NCBI GenBank assembly: GCA_044224215.1
Contig: JBGAKX010000135.1
Location: forward strand, 1 to 12,058
DNA from: DAOMFM01 sp035429825
Lineage (GTDB): Bacteria > Acidobacteriota > Blastocatellia > UBA7656 > JADIYM01
Length of the DNA: 12,058 nucleotides
Direction: 5' to 3'
Shown: piece after piece, positions 5,716 to 12,058 of the stretch
How positions within the stretch are numbered: the stretch's first letter is position 1
Layout of the letters: each line of letters opens with the position of its first letter
The notes under the pieces: generated by a model
Database searches by the model: none
What the model saw: only the letters and a program-made list of their open reading frames with translations
What the model was told of the DNA's origin: nothing
Program-made: the position numbers and the translations under genes

Positions 5716-7410
5716 CTATTGTACCGTAAAGCACTGCTCGCACGCGGCCTGGGCGCCGCCCGGGTTGGTCACGCTGACGCCCCGTGCTCCGCGCGCCGCC
5801 TTCTTCTTGACCTTGATGTCGGCCTCGATGGATGTGGCCGACGTCACGCGGACGGCGTTGACGGCGATCTTGGAGCCGAACGAGACCGCGGCGCCCGGCG
5901 CAAAGCCGGATCCGCCGATCACGACCGTCACGGACTGTTTCCGCCGGGCGGACGCGGGCTCGATCGACGAAACCGCGAGCACCGGCGAGTTCACCGTCAC
6001 GGCAAAGCTGCAACTGCCTCCGCCGGTCGTGGACGAGCACGTGACCGTCGTCGTGCCGGCAGTGAAACTGCTTCCGGACGCCGGCACGCACGTGACCGAC
6101 CCGCACGTGCCGTTCGAGGACGGCGGCGCATACGACACCGTTTCGGTGCCATCGCCGTTCACATCCTCGACCGTGACGTCCGAGGGGCATCCGATGTCGC
6201 ACGCGCCCTCCTGCAGCACGATCTTCAGGACGCGACCCGCTCCGCCAAACACGCTGTCGGTCAGCACGTACAGCTCGCCCGACTCGTCTTCGCCAAACGA
6301 CGTCACCGGCTCGAATGGACCGCCCGTCTGAAGCACTGCGCCCGCAGACGCGCCGGGTGCGAGCACGTACAGTGAGCCCGAGCCCGTGCAGTAGTCGGCA
6401 AACACATACGTTCCGACGAGCGACGGGATTGCACTGCCGCGATAGACGTAGCCTCCCGTGATCGAGCACCCGCCCGGCACGCCGTTGCTGCCGTCGTGCG
6501 AATACTCGAACAACGGAAGCACGAGCCCCGACTGGTCGCAGCCGGTCGTCGGCGGTCGGCAATGGAAGCCTTCCATCACGTTCCATCCATAGTTGCCGCC
6601 CTTCGTGATGACGTCGACCTCTTCCCACTGGTTCTGACCCACGTCGCCGCACCACAACGCCCCTGTCGCGCGATCGAACGAATACCGCCACGGATTGCGA
6701 AGTCCGTACGCGTAGATCTCGTCCCTGCCAGGCGTCGCACCCGCGAACGGATTGTCCGGCGGAATCCCGTACGGGCTGCCCGAGTTCACGTCGATCCGCA
6801 GGATCTTTGCAAGCAGGGAGTTGATGTTCTGGCCGTTCTCGTCCGGATCATTCGCGCTGCCGCCGTCACCGACGCCAAGGTAGAGGTATCCGTCCGGACC
6901 GAATGCCGCGAGCCCTCCGTTGTGATTCTCAAACGTCGAATGCGGAATCCTCAGCAGCGGCTTCTCGGTCGTGTTCGCCACGTTCGGATTCCCAGTAGAG
7001 GCGGCGTACTCGGCGACGACGATGTCGCCGTCGTCTCCGCTGTTTGTCGTGTAGTAGACAAAGAACCGCCGATTGGTCGCGTAGTCGGGATGAAACGCCA
7101 CGCTCAGCAGTCCCTGCTCGTTGCCGCTGTCCTCAACACGCGACTGGATGTCGAGAAACGGCGTTGCCAGCAGCTGTCCGCCCTGGATGATCCGGATGCG
7201 ACCCTTCTTCTCGACGACAAACAGTCTGTCGGTGCCGTCGCCGGCATTTGTCAGAAACACCGGCCGGTCGAGCCCGATTGCCATCTGATCGAGTGCGATT
7301 CGCGTCGCAGCTCCACCGGCCGGCGCCAATGCTTCCGAGCGCGCTGAAACCGGAACAATGCCCGCAACCAGCAGTGCGACTGCCAACAGCCGTGCGATAC
7401 CCCAAACCAT
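5716..7410 (-). CDS. Exported PQQ-dependent sugar dehydrogenase (GSDH type) with HYR and IPT modules
   Basis: The 564-residue protein has a signal peptide (MVWGIARLLAVALLVAGIV, probable cleavage near VSA at 21-23). Residues about 45-400 form a six-bladed glucose/sorbosone dehydrogenase propeller of the soluble aldose dehydrogenase (YliI-like) type: RPVFLTNAGDGTDRLFVVEK (49-68), NEQGLLSVAFHPDY (97-110), NHNGG (162-166, His163 the probable catalytic base), YLGVGDGGSANDP (177-189), LRNPWR (237-242, Arg238) and GDVGQNQWEEVD (255-266). Residues about 404-474 are a HYR-like beta domain (CPSDVTVE to CSFAVTV), and 478-563 an IPT/TIG Ig-like domain (SSIEPAS, GSGFAPGAAVSFG) ending in a CxxC pair. It would oxidise aldoses in the periplasm or outside the cell with PQQ, passing electrons onward; no pqq genes are in view. 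The start is ATG 7410-7408 with AAGGGAGA about 11 nt upstream; the longer open frame to 7533 overlaps the upstream gene and lacks a signal sequence. It lies 91 bp after the hydrolase-DinB gene. Confidence 0.92.
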   Translation of the reverse strand: MVWGIARLLAVALLVAGIVPVSARSEALAPAGGAATRIALDQMAIGLDRPVFLTNAGDGTDRLFVVEKKGRIRIIQGGQLLATPFLDIQSRVEDSGNEQGLLSVAFHPDYATNRRFFVYYTTNSGDDGDIVVAEYAASTGNPNVANTTEKPLLRIPHSTFENHNGGLAAFGPDGYLYLGVGDGGSANDPDENGQNINSLLAKILRIDVNSGSPYGIPPDNPFAGATPGRDEIYAYGLRNPWRYSFDRATGALWCGDVGQNQWEEVDVITKGGNYGWNVMEGFHCRPPTTGCDQSGLVLPLFEYSHDGSNGVPGGCSITGGYVYRGSAIPSLVGTYVFADYCTGSGSLYVLAPGASAGAVLQTGGPFEPVTSFGEDESGELYVLTDSVFGGAGRVLKIVLQEGACDIGCPSDVTVEDVNGDGTETVSYAPPSSNGTCGSVTCVPASGSSFTAGTTTVTCSSTTGGGSCSFAVTVNSPVLAVSSIEPASARRKQSVTVVIGGSGFAPGAAVSFGSKIAVNAVRVTSATSIEADIKVKKKAARGARGVSVTNPGGAQAACEQCFTVQ

Positions 7411-7501
7411 GACGTGCCGTTCTCCCTTGTCGCGACCTGTCGTGCGGACGCGCTGAAAGTCTACACGTCCAGCATGAGGCGCGTGAAGCGCCGGCAAATA
7501 C

Positions 7502-8911
7502 TCAGGGGTGCGCAGCCGTCTCGCGATCGGCAAGCAATCGCTTGATCGTCGCGACCTGGCCCCTGTGGTGCACCGCGTCCTCGATCAACCGCCAGAGGAT
7601 CCAGCGGAGCGTCGCCGATACGTGCCCCTTGCGATGCGCAAACGAGCGGTTCAGGTCCGCGTCCTTTCGCGTTGCGAGCCACTCGGTCAGTCGGTCGTGA
7701 GCCCACGCGACGTCGGCAAGCAGGCGGTCCGCAGACTTGGCAGGGGCTCGGAGCGGAGCCTCGAGGTCCTCGGGATCGAAATGGAACTGTGTGCATTCCT
7801 CGATCGGAACGGGTTCGCGGAGCAGCACTTCGTGCAGGTACCAGACCGTGATGGCGCCCATGTGAAGCAAGGCCGCTCCGATGGACGGGTTCGACGGGGA
7901 TGGCCGCCAGTCGATGTCGTTGACCGAGAGACCAGTCGTCATTTCGTTGCACCGCCTGCGCTGGTCCACGAGAATTCGTGCGAGGCGGCCGATCTCGGGA
8001 GACAGGCCGGGCAGCGGTTCGATCGAATAGAGATCCGAGGTGTCCGCGGAACCTGCGTCGCCGTCGCCGGCTTCGCCCGTCACGAAGCCCACGACGGCGT
8101 CCTCGAATTCGACGGGCATTTCGAACATCGGCAGATGTCCGCACGCGTCCAGCGTTGTCGTCGATGCGCCGGGGACGGCCGCTGCGATCGCTGCCGCGTC
8201 GGCGACCGGCACGATCGGATCGTCCGATCCCCAGACAACGAGCGTCGGAGCCGTAATGCCGGCAAGCTGGTCGCTGATCGTCGTCGCGCACGCGGACTTG
8301 GCCGCCTCCTCGCCGGCACGAGCCCACGCGCGATGGTAGATCGACTGTGCGAGCTGGTTGTGAAGCGTCAGATACTCCTCGAGCCGCTCGTTCCAGTTCG
8401 CCACCATCGATTCGTACCATGCGCGGCGCCCGGCGTCGTCGAGTGCCGTCACTGCGTCGTACGACCAGAATTTCACCGTGGTCTCGCGCTCGTCGGGCGA
8501 CGATGCGTGGCCGCCGAACGGCGCAGACAGCACGAGCCGTTCGACCGCGTCCGGGTGCGCCGCCGCAAACAACGCGGCGACGGTCGCGCCGAGCCCGTGG
8601 CCTACGAGCGAGACACGATCGAGATCGAGACACTTCAGAAAGCCCCCGAGCAACTCGACGAAGAACGGAACCTGGTCTTCCGCGGACGGCTTGTCGGATT
8701 TTCCAAAGCCGAGCCAGTCCACACCGATCGTGCGATGCGTCCGCGACAGCGGTTCGTAGAGGTCGCCGAAGTCGTCAAGGTCCCCGGCGATATCGTGCAG
8801 AAGAACGACCGTCTGCTCCTTTTCAGGAGCAACGTCGACGTAGGCCATGCGGAATCCGCTGACTACGATGAATCGAGACGGATACCGGTACTGAACGTCT
8901 GAGTAGTTCAC
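7502..8911 (-). CDS. Alpha/beta-hydrolase domain with Gly in place of the nucleophile, fused to a DinB-like domain
   Basis: This is a 469-residue two-domain cytoplasmic protein. Residues about 12-280 are an alpha/beta-hydrolase fold: VVLLHDIAG (oxyanion region, 35-43), GVDWLGFGKSDKP (63-75), nucleophile elbow VGHGLG (103-108), WGSDDPIVP (227-235, acid Asp230 or 231) and CGHLPMFEMP (257-266, His259). The elbow normally reads GxSxG; here the Ser position is Gly106 (codon GGG), so ordinary esterase chemistry looks impossible. After an Asp/Gly-rich linker (about 280-295), residues about 305-462 resemble the DinB/DUF664 four-helix metal-binding fold: ALLHMGAITVWYLHE (347-361, His350) and DAVHHRGQVATIKRLL (445-460, His448/His449). 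DinB relatives include bacillithiol-dependent transferases and metal-binding proteins of unknown role. The GTG start at 8911 is backed by AAGGA about 9 nt upstream; a start at Met22 would remove part of the first strand. It probably heads the minus-strand cluster with the dehydrogenase and the rhodanese. Confidence 0.87.
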   Translation of the reverse strand: MNYSDVQYRYPSRFIVVSGFRMAYVDVAPEKEQTVVLLHDIAGDLDDFGDLYEPLSRTHRTIGVDWLGFGKSDKPSAEDQVPFFVELLGGFLKCLDLDRVSLVGHGLGATVAALFAAAHPDAVERLVLSAPFGGHASSPDERETTVKFWSYDAVTALDDAGRRAWYESMVANWNERLEEYLTLHNQLAQSIYHRAWARAGEEAAKSACATTISDQLAGITAPTLVVWGSDDPIVPVADAAAIAAAVPGASTTTLDACGHLPMFEMPVEFEDAVVGFVTGEAGDGDAGSADTSDLYSIEPLPGLSPEIGRLARILVDQRRRCNEMTTGLSVNDIDWRPSPSNPSIGAALLHMGAITVWYLHEVLLREPVPIEECTQFHFDPEDLEAPLRAPAKSADRLLADVAWAHDRLTEWLATRKDADLNRSFAHRKGHVSATLRWILWRLIEDAVHHRGQVATIKRLLADRETAAHP

Positions 8912-8942
8912 GCGCGCGCTTCCTTAGGCACTCTTGCCACGT

Positions 8943-8970
8943 TGTGGGGCTGTGCGAAAAATATCCCACA
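8943..8970. repeat. Inverted repeat, possible operator, in the divergent spacer
   Basis: TGTGGG at 8943-8948 and CCCACA at 8965-8970 are exact inverted copies separated by 16 nt. The AT-rich middle contains, on the minus strand, GATATTTTT, which could serve as a -10 for the hydrolase-DinB gene. Inverted arms flanking a -10 would suit a repressor site. The 171-bp spacer (8912-9082) holds no gene. Confidence 0.3.
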
Positions 8971-9031
8971 CGACGCCTCGGAATCCACGAAAACAGGTGG
9001 TCCGGGCGGCTATCGAATGCGGCCGCCGGCG

Positions 9032-9040
9032 TGCTATCGT
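9032..9040 (+). promoter_or_regulatory. extended -10 promoter candidate for the carboxyltransferase gene
   Basis: TGCTATCGT has TGn followed by TATCGT (4 of 6 matches to TATAAT), 42 nt before the ATG at 9083. No convincing -35 is seen. It resembles the TGCTACATT element ahead of the receiver gene. Confidence 0.3.
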
Positions 9041-9066
9041 TCGGCTTCTCGTCAACAGACACGTCC

Positions 9067-9072
9067 GAGGAG
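9067..9072 (+). promoter_or_regulatory. Ribosome-binding site fixing the carboxyltransferase start
   Basis: GAGGAG lies 10 nt before the ATG at 9083-9085. The frame is open back to an ATG at 8942, but that extension (Arg/Ser/Pro-rich, no homology to the family) has no such site and would run over the promoter-like region. Confidence 0.6.
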
Positions 9073-9082
9073 CGTCCGTTTC

Positions 9083-10717
9083 ATGCCAAGCGATCAGACC
9101 GGCCGTGCGGCCGGGGCGGTTGCGAACCGCGAGCATTTCGAAGAACTGATTACGGAACTGCGCGACCTGCAGGCGCGCGTGGCGCTCGGCGGCGGCGGCG
9201 ACAAGATCGATCGCCAGCACGACCAGGGCAAGCTCACGGCACGCGAGCGCATCGAATTGCTGCTCGATCGGGGCGCCCCGTTTCTCGAGATCGGCCAGCT
9301 CGTCGCGTTCGACCAGTACGACGGCTCTGCCCCGGGGGCGGGTGTCGTAACGGGCGTCGGTCGTTGCAGCGGCCGCGAGATTGTCGTCGTGGCGAACGAT
9401 GCGACGGTCAAGGCAGGTTCGTGGTGGCCCGAGACGATCAAGAAGATGCTGAGGGCGCAGGAGATCGCCATGCGATGCCACGTGCCGATCGTCTACCTCG
9501 TGGACTCGGCGGGCGTGAACCTGCCGTACCAGGGAGGCGTCTTCCCCGGGCAGTACGGCGCGGCGCGCATCTTCTACTACAACTCCGTGATGCGCCATTT
9601 TCTGAAGGTCCCGCAGATTTCGGCTGTCATGGGTCCGTGCATCGCCGGCGGCGCATACCTGCCCGCGCTGTCGGACGTGATCCTGATGGTCGAGAACACG
9701 TCGTTCATGGGTCTCGGCGGACCGAACCTCGTCAAGGGAGCGACCGGCCAGACGGTCGACGGCGAAACGCTCGGCGGTGCGCGGACGCACACGGAGATCA
9801 GCGGCGTGGCGCATTACCGCGTGCCGAGCGACGAAGCGTGCGTCGACAAGATCCGCGAGATCGTCTCGGAGCTCGCGCCGCCGCCGCCGGTCGACGTGAC
9901 GCTTGCGCCGCCCTTGCCGCCCGCTGCCGAGGTCGAGCGCCTGCTGGAGATCCTTCCGGCCGACCACCGCCAGCCGTACAACATGTACGACGTTCTCGCG
10001 TGCCTTCTCGACGAGGGACACCTCGACGAGTTTCAGTCCGACTATGCGCGCGAGATGATCACCGGTCACGGGCGGATCCACGGCATTCCGGTCGGAGTGA
10101 TCACGAACCAGCGCAACCTCGTGAAGCGCGCGGGTGGGGCGCCGAGATTTGGCGGCATCATCTACACCGAGAGCGCCGAGAAGGTCGCGTACTTCATCGA
10201 CACGTGCAACCGCCAGGGGACGCCCCTGCTTTTCGTCCAGGATGTTTCGGGATTCATGGTCGGCACCGAGGCCGAGCACTCCGGCATCATTCGCGCAGGG
10301 GCACGTTTCGTCGAGGCGATGGCTACGGCGACCGTTCCCAAGATCGTGCTCACGATCAACCACGCATCCGGCGCCGGGTACTATGCGATGGCCGGGCAGG
10401 GATTTGATCCGGACTTCATCTTCACCTGGCCGACCGGCCGGATGGGCGTGATGGAGGGAGAATCCGCCGTTGTTGCGGCGTATGGAAGCCAGCTCGCGAA
10501 GCTTGCGGCGGAAGGCAAGGAACCCGACGAAAAACTGAAGGCCGCGATGGACCGGACGCGCGCCGACTATGAGCATCAACTTGACGCGAAGTACGCCGCG
10601 GCACGCGGCTATTGTGACGCGATCATCTCTCCGGCTGAAACGCGCGATGTGCTCGAGCTCGCATTGCGGACGTCGCTGAACAATCCTGGACCTCACGTGG
10701 GCCAGTTCATCCTGTAG
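9083..10717 (+). CDS. Acyl-CoA carboxylase carboxyltransferase (beta) subunit
   Basis: The 544-residue biotin-dependent carboxyltransferase has two crotonase-like halves. It moves the carboxyl group from carboxybiotin to an acyl-CoA in the cytoplasm. The family opening (KLTARERIELLLDRGAPF) is at about residues 50-67. The N-terminal half shows LVDSAGVNLP (about 138-147) and GPCIAGGAYLPALSDV (about 183-198). The C-terminal half shows RNLVKRAGGAPRFGGIIY (about 343-360), FVQDVSGFMVGTEAEHSG (about 384-401) and ASGAGYYAMAGQGFDPDF (about 428-445), ending in WPTGRMGVMEGESAV. The GAGxYxMxGxxxxPxFxFxWP signature groups it with methylcrotonyl/geranyl-CoA carboxylase beta subunits rather than with propionyl-CoA carboxylase (which usually has GGAYxVM). 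Length is normal. No biotin carboxylase or biotin-carrier gene is adjacent, and the next gene is convergent, so the partner is elsewhere. The acyl-CoA substrate is not determined. Confidence 0.93.
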   Translation: MPSDQTGRAAGAVANREHFEELITELRDLQARVALGGGGDKIDRQHDQGKLTARERIELLLDRGAPFLEIGQLVAFDQYDGSAPGAGVVTGVGRCSGREIVVVANDATVKAGSWWPETIKKMLRAQEIAMRCHVPIVYLVDSAGVNLPYQGGVFPGQYGAARIFYYNSVMRHFLKVPQISAVMGPCIAGGAYLPALSDVILMVENTSFMGLGGPNLVKGATGQTVDGETLGGARTHTEISGVAHYRVPSDEACVDKIREIVSELAPPPPVDVTLAPPLPPAAEVERLLEILPADHRQPYNMYDVLACLLDEGHLDEFQSDYAREMITGHGRIHGIPVGVITNQRNLVKRAGGAPRFGGIIYTESAEKVAYFIDTCNRQGTPLLFVQDVSGFMVGTEAEHSGIIRAGARFVEAMATATVPKIVLTINHASGAGYYAMAGQGFDPDFIFTWPTGRMGVMEGESAVVAAYGSQLAKLAAEGKEPDEKLKAAMDRTRADYEHQLDAKYAAARGYCDAIISPAETRDVLELALRTSLNNPGPHVGQFIL

Positions 10718-10724
10718 CGAGCAT

Positions 10725-10751
10725 CAGATTTGCGGCATTTGCGCAAATCTG
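10725..10751. terminator. Perfect 10-bp hairpin between convergent genes
   Basis: CAGATTTGCG (10725-10734) and CGCAAATCTG (10742-10751) are perfect inverted copies around a 7-nt loop (GCATTTG). It fills the 42-bp gap between the carboxyltransferase TAG (10715-10717) and the radical SAM TAG (10762-10760), the place for a bidirectional terminator. Neither side has a T-tract, so it may act as a stabilising 3' end structure. Confidence 0.6.
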
Positions 10752-10759
10752 CGGCAAGC

Positions 10760-12058
10760 CTACGGTTCCCCGCAGCACTCCTCGGTCTGCTTGCGGAAGT
10801 GATACCCCATCGCCGCGAGCGTGACGGCGTGTCCCAGCTTGTCGCGGTGATCCGCAAACACCTGCCGCAGGTAACTCCAGAACTCTCGGCGGGCGCCGTC
10901 GCGGACGCCGAGCGCCATCGTCACGCGCACAAACGCCGCCAGGTTGCTGGGTGTCAGGCCGAACTCCCGTGACGGCAGTCCGTTCGCTACGCGGCTGAGC
11001 GAGTCGAGCGCCCTGCGGTAGTACTCCGCCGGGCTGTAGATCGCGCGCAAAACCGACTTGTAACCCTCGACCAGTCGCGTGGCGTCCATGGTCGGCACAA
11101 AGTTCAATGTGCCGTCCGTGTTGTTTCCGCTGCTGTCGGCGATCAACCGGCCCTCGCGCTTGAGTCGTCTCCAGAGTTGGGTATCGGGAAGCGCGGTCAG
11201 CAAGCCGACCATGGCGAGGGGGATCGCGCTTTCGCGAATGAAGTCGACCTGCAGCTTGAAGATGTCCTCGGGATCGTTGTCGAATCCGACGATGAAGCCC
11301 GCCATGACCTCCATCCCGTAGCTCTGGATCTTGCGCACCGACTCGACAAGATCGCGTTTGGTGTTCTGTCCCTTGAGCGCCTCGGTAAGGCTTGCCTCGA
11401 CTGGCGTCTCGATGCCGAGAAAGACACGGTAGAAACCCGCACGGCGCATTCCAGCCAGCATCTCGTCGTCATCCGCAAGGTTCAGGCTTGCCTCGGTGGC
11501 GAAGTAGAACGGACGGCCGTGTCGCTCGGACCAGTCGGCGAGCTCCGGCAGCAGGCGCTTGACGTTCTTCTTGTTGCCGATGAAGTTGTCGTCGACGATG
11601 AAAACGAGCCCGCGCCACCCGGCCGCGAGCAGCGCATCGAGCTCCGCAAGCACCTGTTCGTTGCTCTTCGTGCGCGGGACGCGACCATAGATCTCGATGA
11701 TGTCGCAAAACTCGCACTGAAACGGACACCCTCGTGAATACTGGATCGACATCGAGCTGTAGTGTCGACGATCGGCGAGTGCAAACTCGGCGACCGGCGT
11801 CCGTGCCAGCTTTGGCCGGTCGTTCGCGCTGTAGACGGGCTTTGGCGAACCGGTTGCCAGGTCGGCCAGAAACTCGGGCACCGTCTCTTCGGCTTCCCCA
11901 ATGAATACATGATCGGCGTCCGGAACCGCGTCGGGAGTGGTCGATACGTACGGGCCGCCAACGGCAACCCGCTTTCCGCGCGCCTTGGCGCGCGCGACGA
12001 CGCTCGCGAGCGACTCGCGCTGGACCATCATCGCGCTGACGAGAACCATGTCCGCCCA
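10760..12058 (-). CDS. B12-binding radical SAM protein with DUF4070-like C-terminus, 5' end cut by window edge
   Basis: The frame stays open to the right edge (Trp-Ala-Asp before the Met at 12049), so the true start and most of the cobalamin domain lie outside; about 432 residues are visible. What remains of the B12-binding domain ends with VAVGGPYVSTTPDAVPDADH. The radical SAM core has the 4Fe-4S motif CPFQCEFC (Cys108, Cys112 and Cys115 counted from Met 12049), then FIVDDNFIGNKK and GIETPVEASL. The C-terminal part (ALPDTQLWRRLKREGRL, GTLNFVPTMD, AIYSPAEYYRR) matches the DUF4070 tail of B12-radical SAM proteins, a group that includes hopanoid C-2 methylase HpnP. These enzymes usually methylate unactivated carbons or make similar radical modifications. 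HpnP itself cannot be claimed without the missing N-terminus and alignment. The protein ends with a CC pair (EECCGEP). It converges on the carboxyltransferase gene. Confidence 0.9.
   Translation of the reverse strand, partial: WADMVLVSAMMVQRESLASVVARAKARGKRVAVGGPYVSTTPDAVPDADHVFIGEAEETVPEFLADLATGSPKPVYSANDRPKLARTPVAEFALADRRHYSSMSIQYSRGCPFQCEFCDIIEIYGRVPRTKSNEQVLAELDALLAAGWRGLVFIVDDNFIGNKKNVKRLLPELADWSERHGRPFYFATEASLNLADDDEMLAGMRRAGFYRVFLGIETPVEASLTEALKGQNTKRDLVESVRKIQSYGMEVMAGFIVGFDNDPEDIFKLQVDFIRESAIPLAMVGLLTALPDTQLWRRLKREGRLIADSSGNNTDGTLNFVPTMDATRLVEGYKSVLRAIYSPAEYYRRALDSLSRVANGLPSREFGLTPSNLAAFVRVTMALGVRDGARREFWSYLRQVFADHRDKLGHAVTLAAMGYHFRKQTEECCGEP

Noticed and set aside
7478..7492. 5-bp GGCGC/GCGCC hairpin between the hydrolase-DinB and dehydrogenase genes
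   Set aside because: It is too short for this GC content to be meaningful and has no T-tract.
7411..7533. 41-codon extension of the PQQ dehydrogenase
   Set aside because: It overlaps the 3' end of the upstream gene and would bury the signal peptide inside the protein.
7508..8902. 464-codon plus-strand frame opposite the hydrolase-DinB gene
   Set aside because: It is a mirror frame of a well-supported gene and shows no domain or ribosome-binding site.
8942..9082. 47-codon upstream extension of the carboxyltransferase
   Set aside because: It has no ribosome-binding site and a low-complexity Arg/Ser/Pro composition, and it overlaps the promoter-like region. The GAGGAG before 9083 fits better.
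8924..10696. 590-codon minus-strand frame opposite the carboxyltransferase gene
   Set aside because: The carboxyltransferase has clear family motifs throughout. The antisense product is Arg/His-rich with no recognisable domain.
1..12058. CRISPR arrays, tRNA or rRNA genes, transposases, phage genes or attachment-site repeats
   Set aside because: I looked for these by eye on both strands and saw nothing that supports any of them.

Overview
The window is high-GC bacterial DNA with densely packed genes, nine in all, two of them cut by the window edges. The mix suggests a Gram-negative, soil-type bacterium: an exported OmpA-family protein, a PQQ-dependent sugar dehydrogenase carrying HYR and IPT modules, a DinB-domain fusion, and a B12/radical-SAM protein with a DUF4070-type tail. 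My best guess is an acidobacterium (Vicinamibacteria-like). That is inferred from gene content only, because no rRNA or other phylogenetic marker is present.

Layout. Bases 1-865 (minus) hold an OmpA-family lipid- or wall-binding protein that runs off the left edge. A 285-bp divergent spacer separates it from a class III-like PPK2 polyphosphate kinase (1151-2065, plus). Convergent to that is a two-gene minus-strand unit, an M20 peptidase/deacylase (4531-3509) followed by a HutF-like amidohydrolase (3448-2081), which looks like a small catabolic operon. A stand-alone CheY-like receiver (4664-5056, plus) diverges from the M20 gene. A minus-strand cluster then reads, in order of transcription, an alpha/beta-hydrolase-DinB fusion (8911-7502), an exported PQQ sugar dehydrogenase (7410-5716) and an exported rhodanese (5637-5125). 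Divergent from the cluster is an acyl-CoA carboxylase carboxyltransferase subunit (9083-10717, plus). It converges on a B12-binding radical SAM protein (12058-10760, minus) that runs off the right edge.

The most important observation is the rhodanese. Its reading frame carries an in-frame TGA at 5305-5307, exactly where relatives of this type have the second cysteine of a YCxCP active-site motif. Coding potential and recognisable rhodanese sequence continue for 59 residues to a TAG at 5125-5127. A 7-bp perfect hairpin with a G-first loop (GGUGC) lies 21 nt (UGA to loop) downstream of the TGA, which matches the bacterial SECIS pattern. The gene is therefore best read as an exported selenoprotein with a Cys-Thr-Sec motif. 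Simple stop-codon annotation would cut it to a useless 110-residue fragment. TGA is the genuine terminator of two other genes here (amidohydrolase and hydrolase-DinB), so general TGA reassignment is unlikely.

Other points of interest are an alpha/beta-hydrolase domain whose nucleophile serine is glycine (GHGLG) but which keeps the Asp and His and is fused to a DinB-like metal-binding domain; a HutF-like deaminase in which an expected substrate-carboxylate-binding arginine appears to be histidine, paired with an M20 hydrolase; and hairpins without T-tracts at two of the three convergent junctions.
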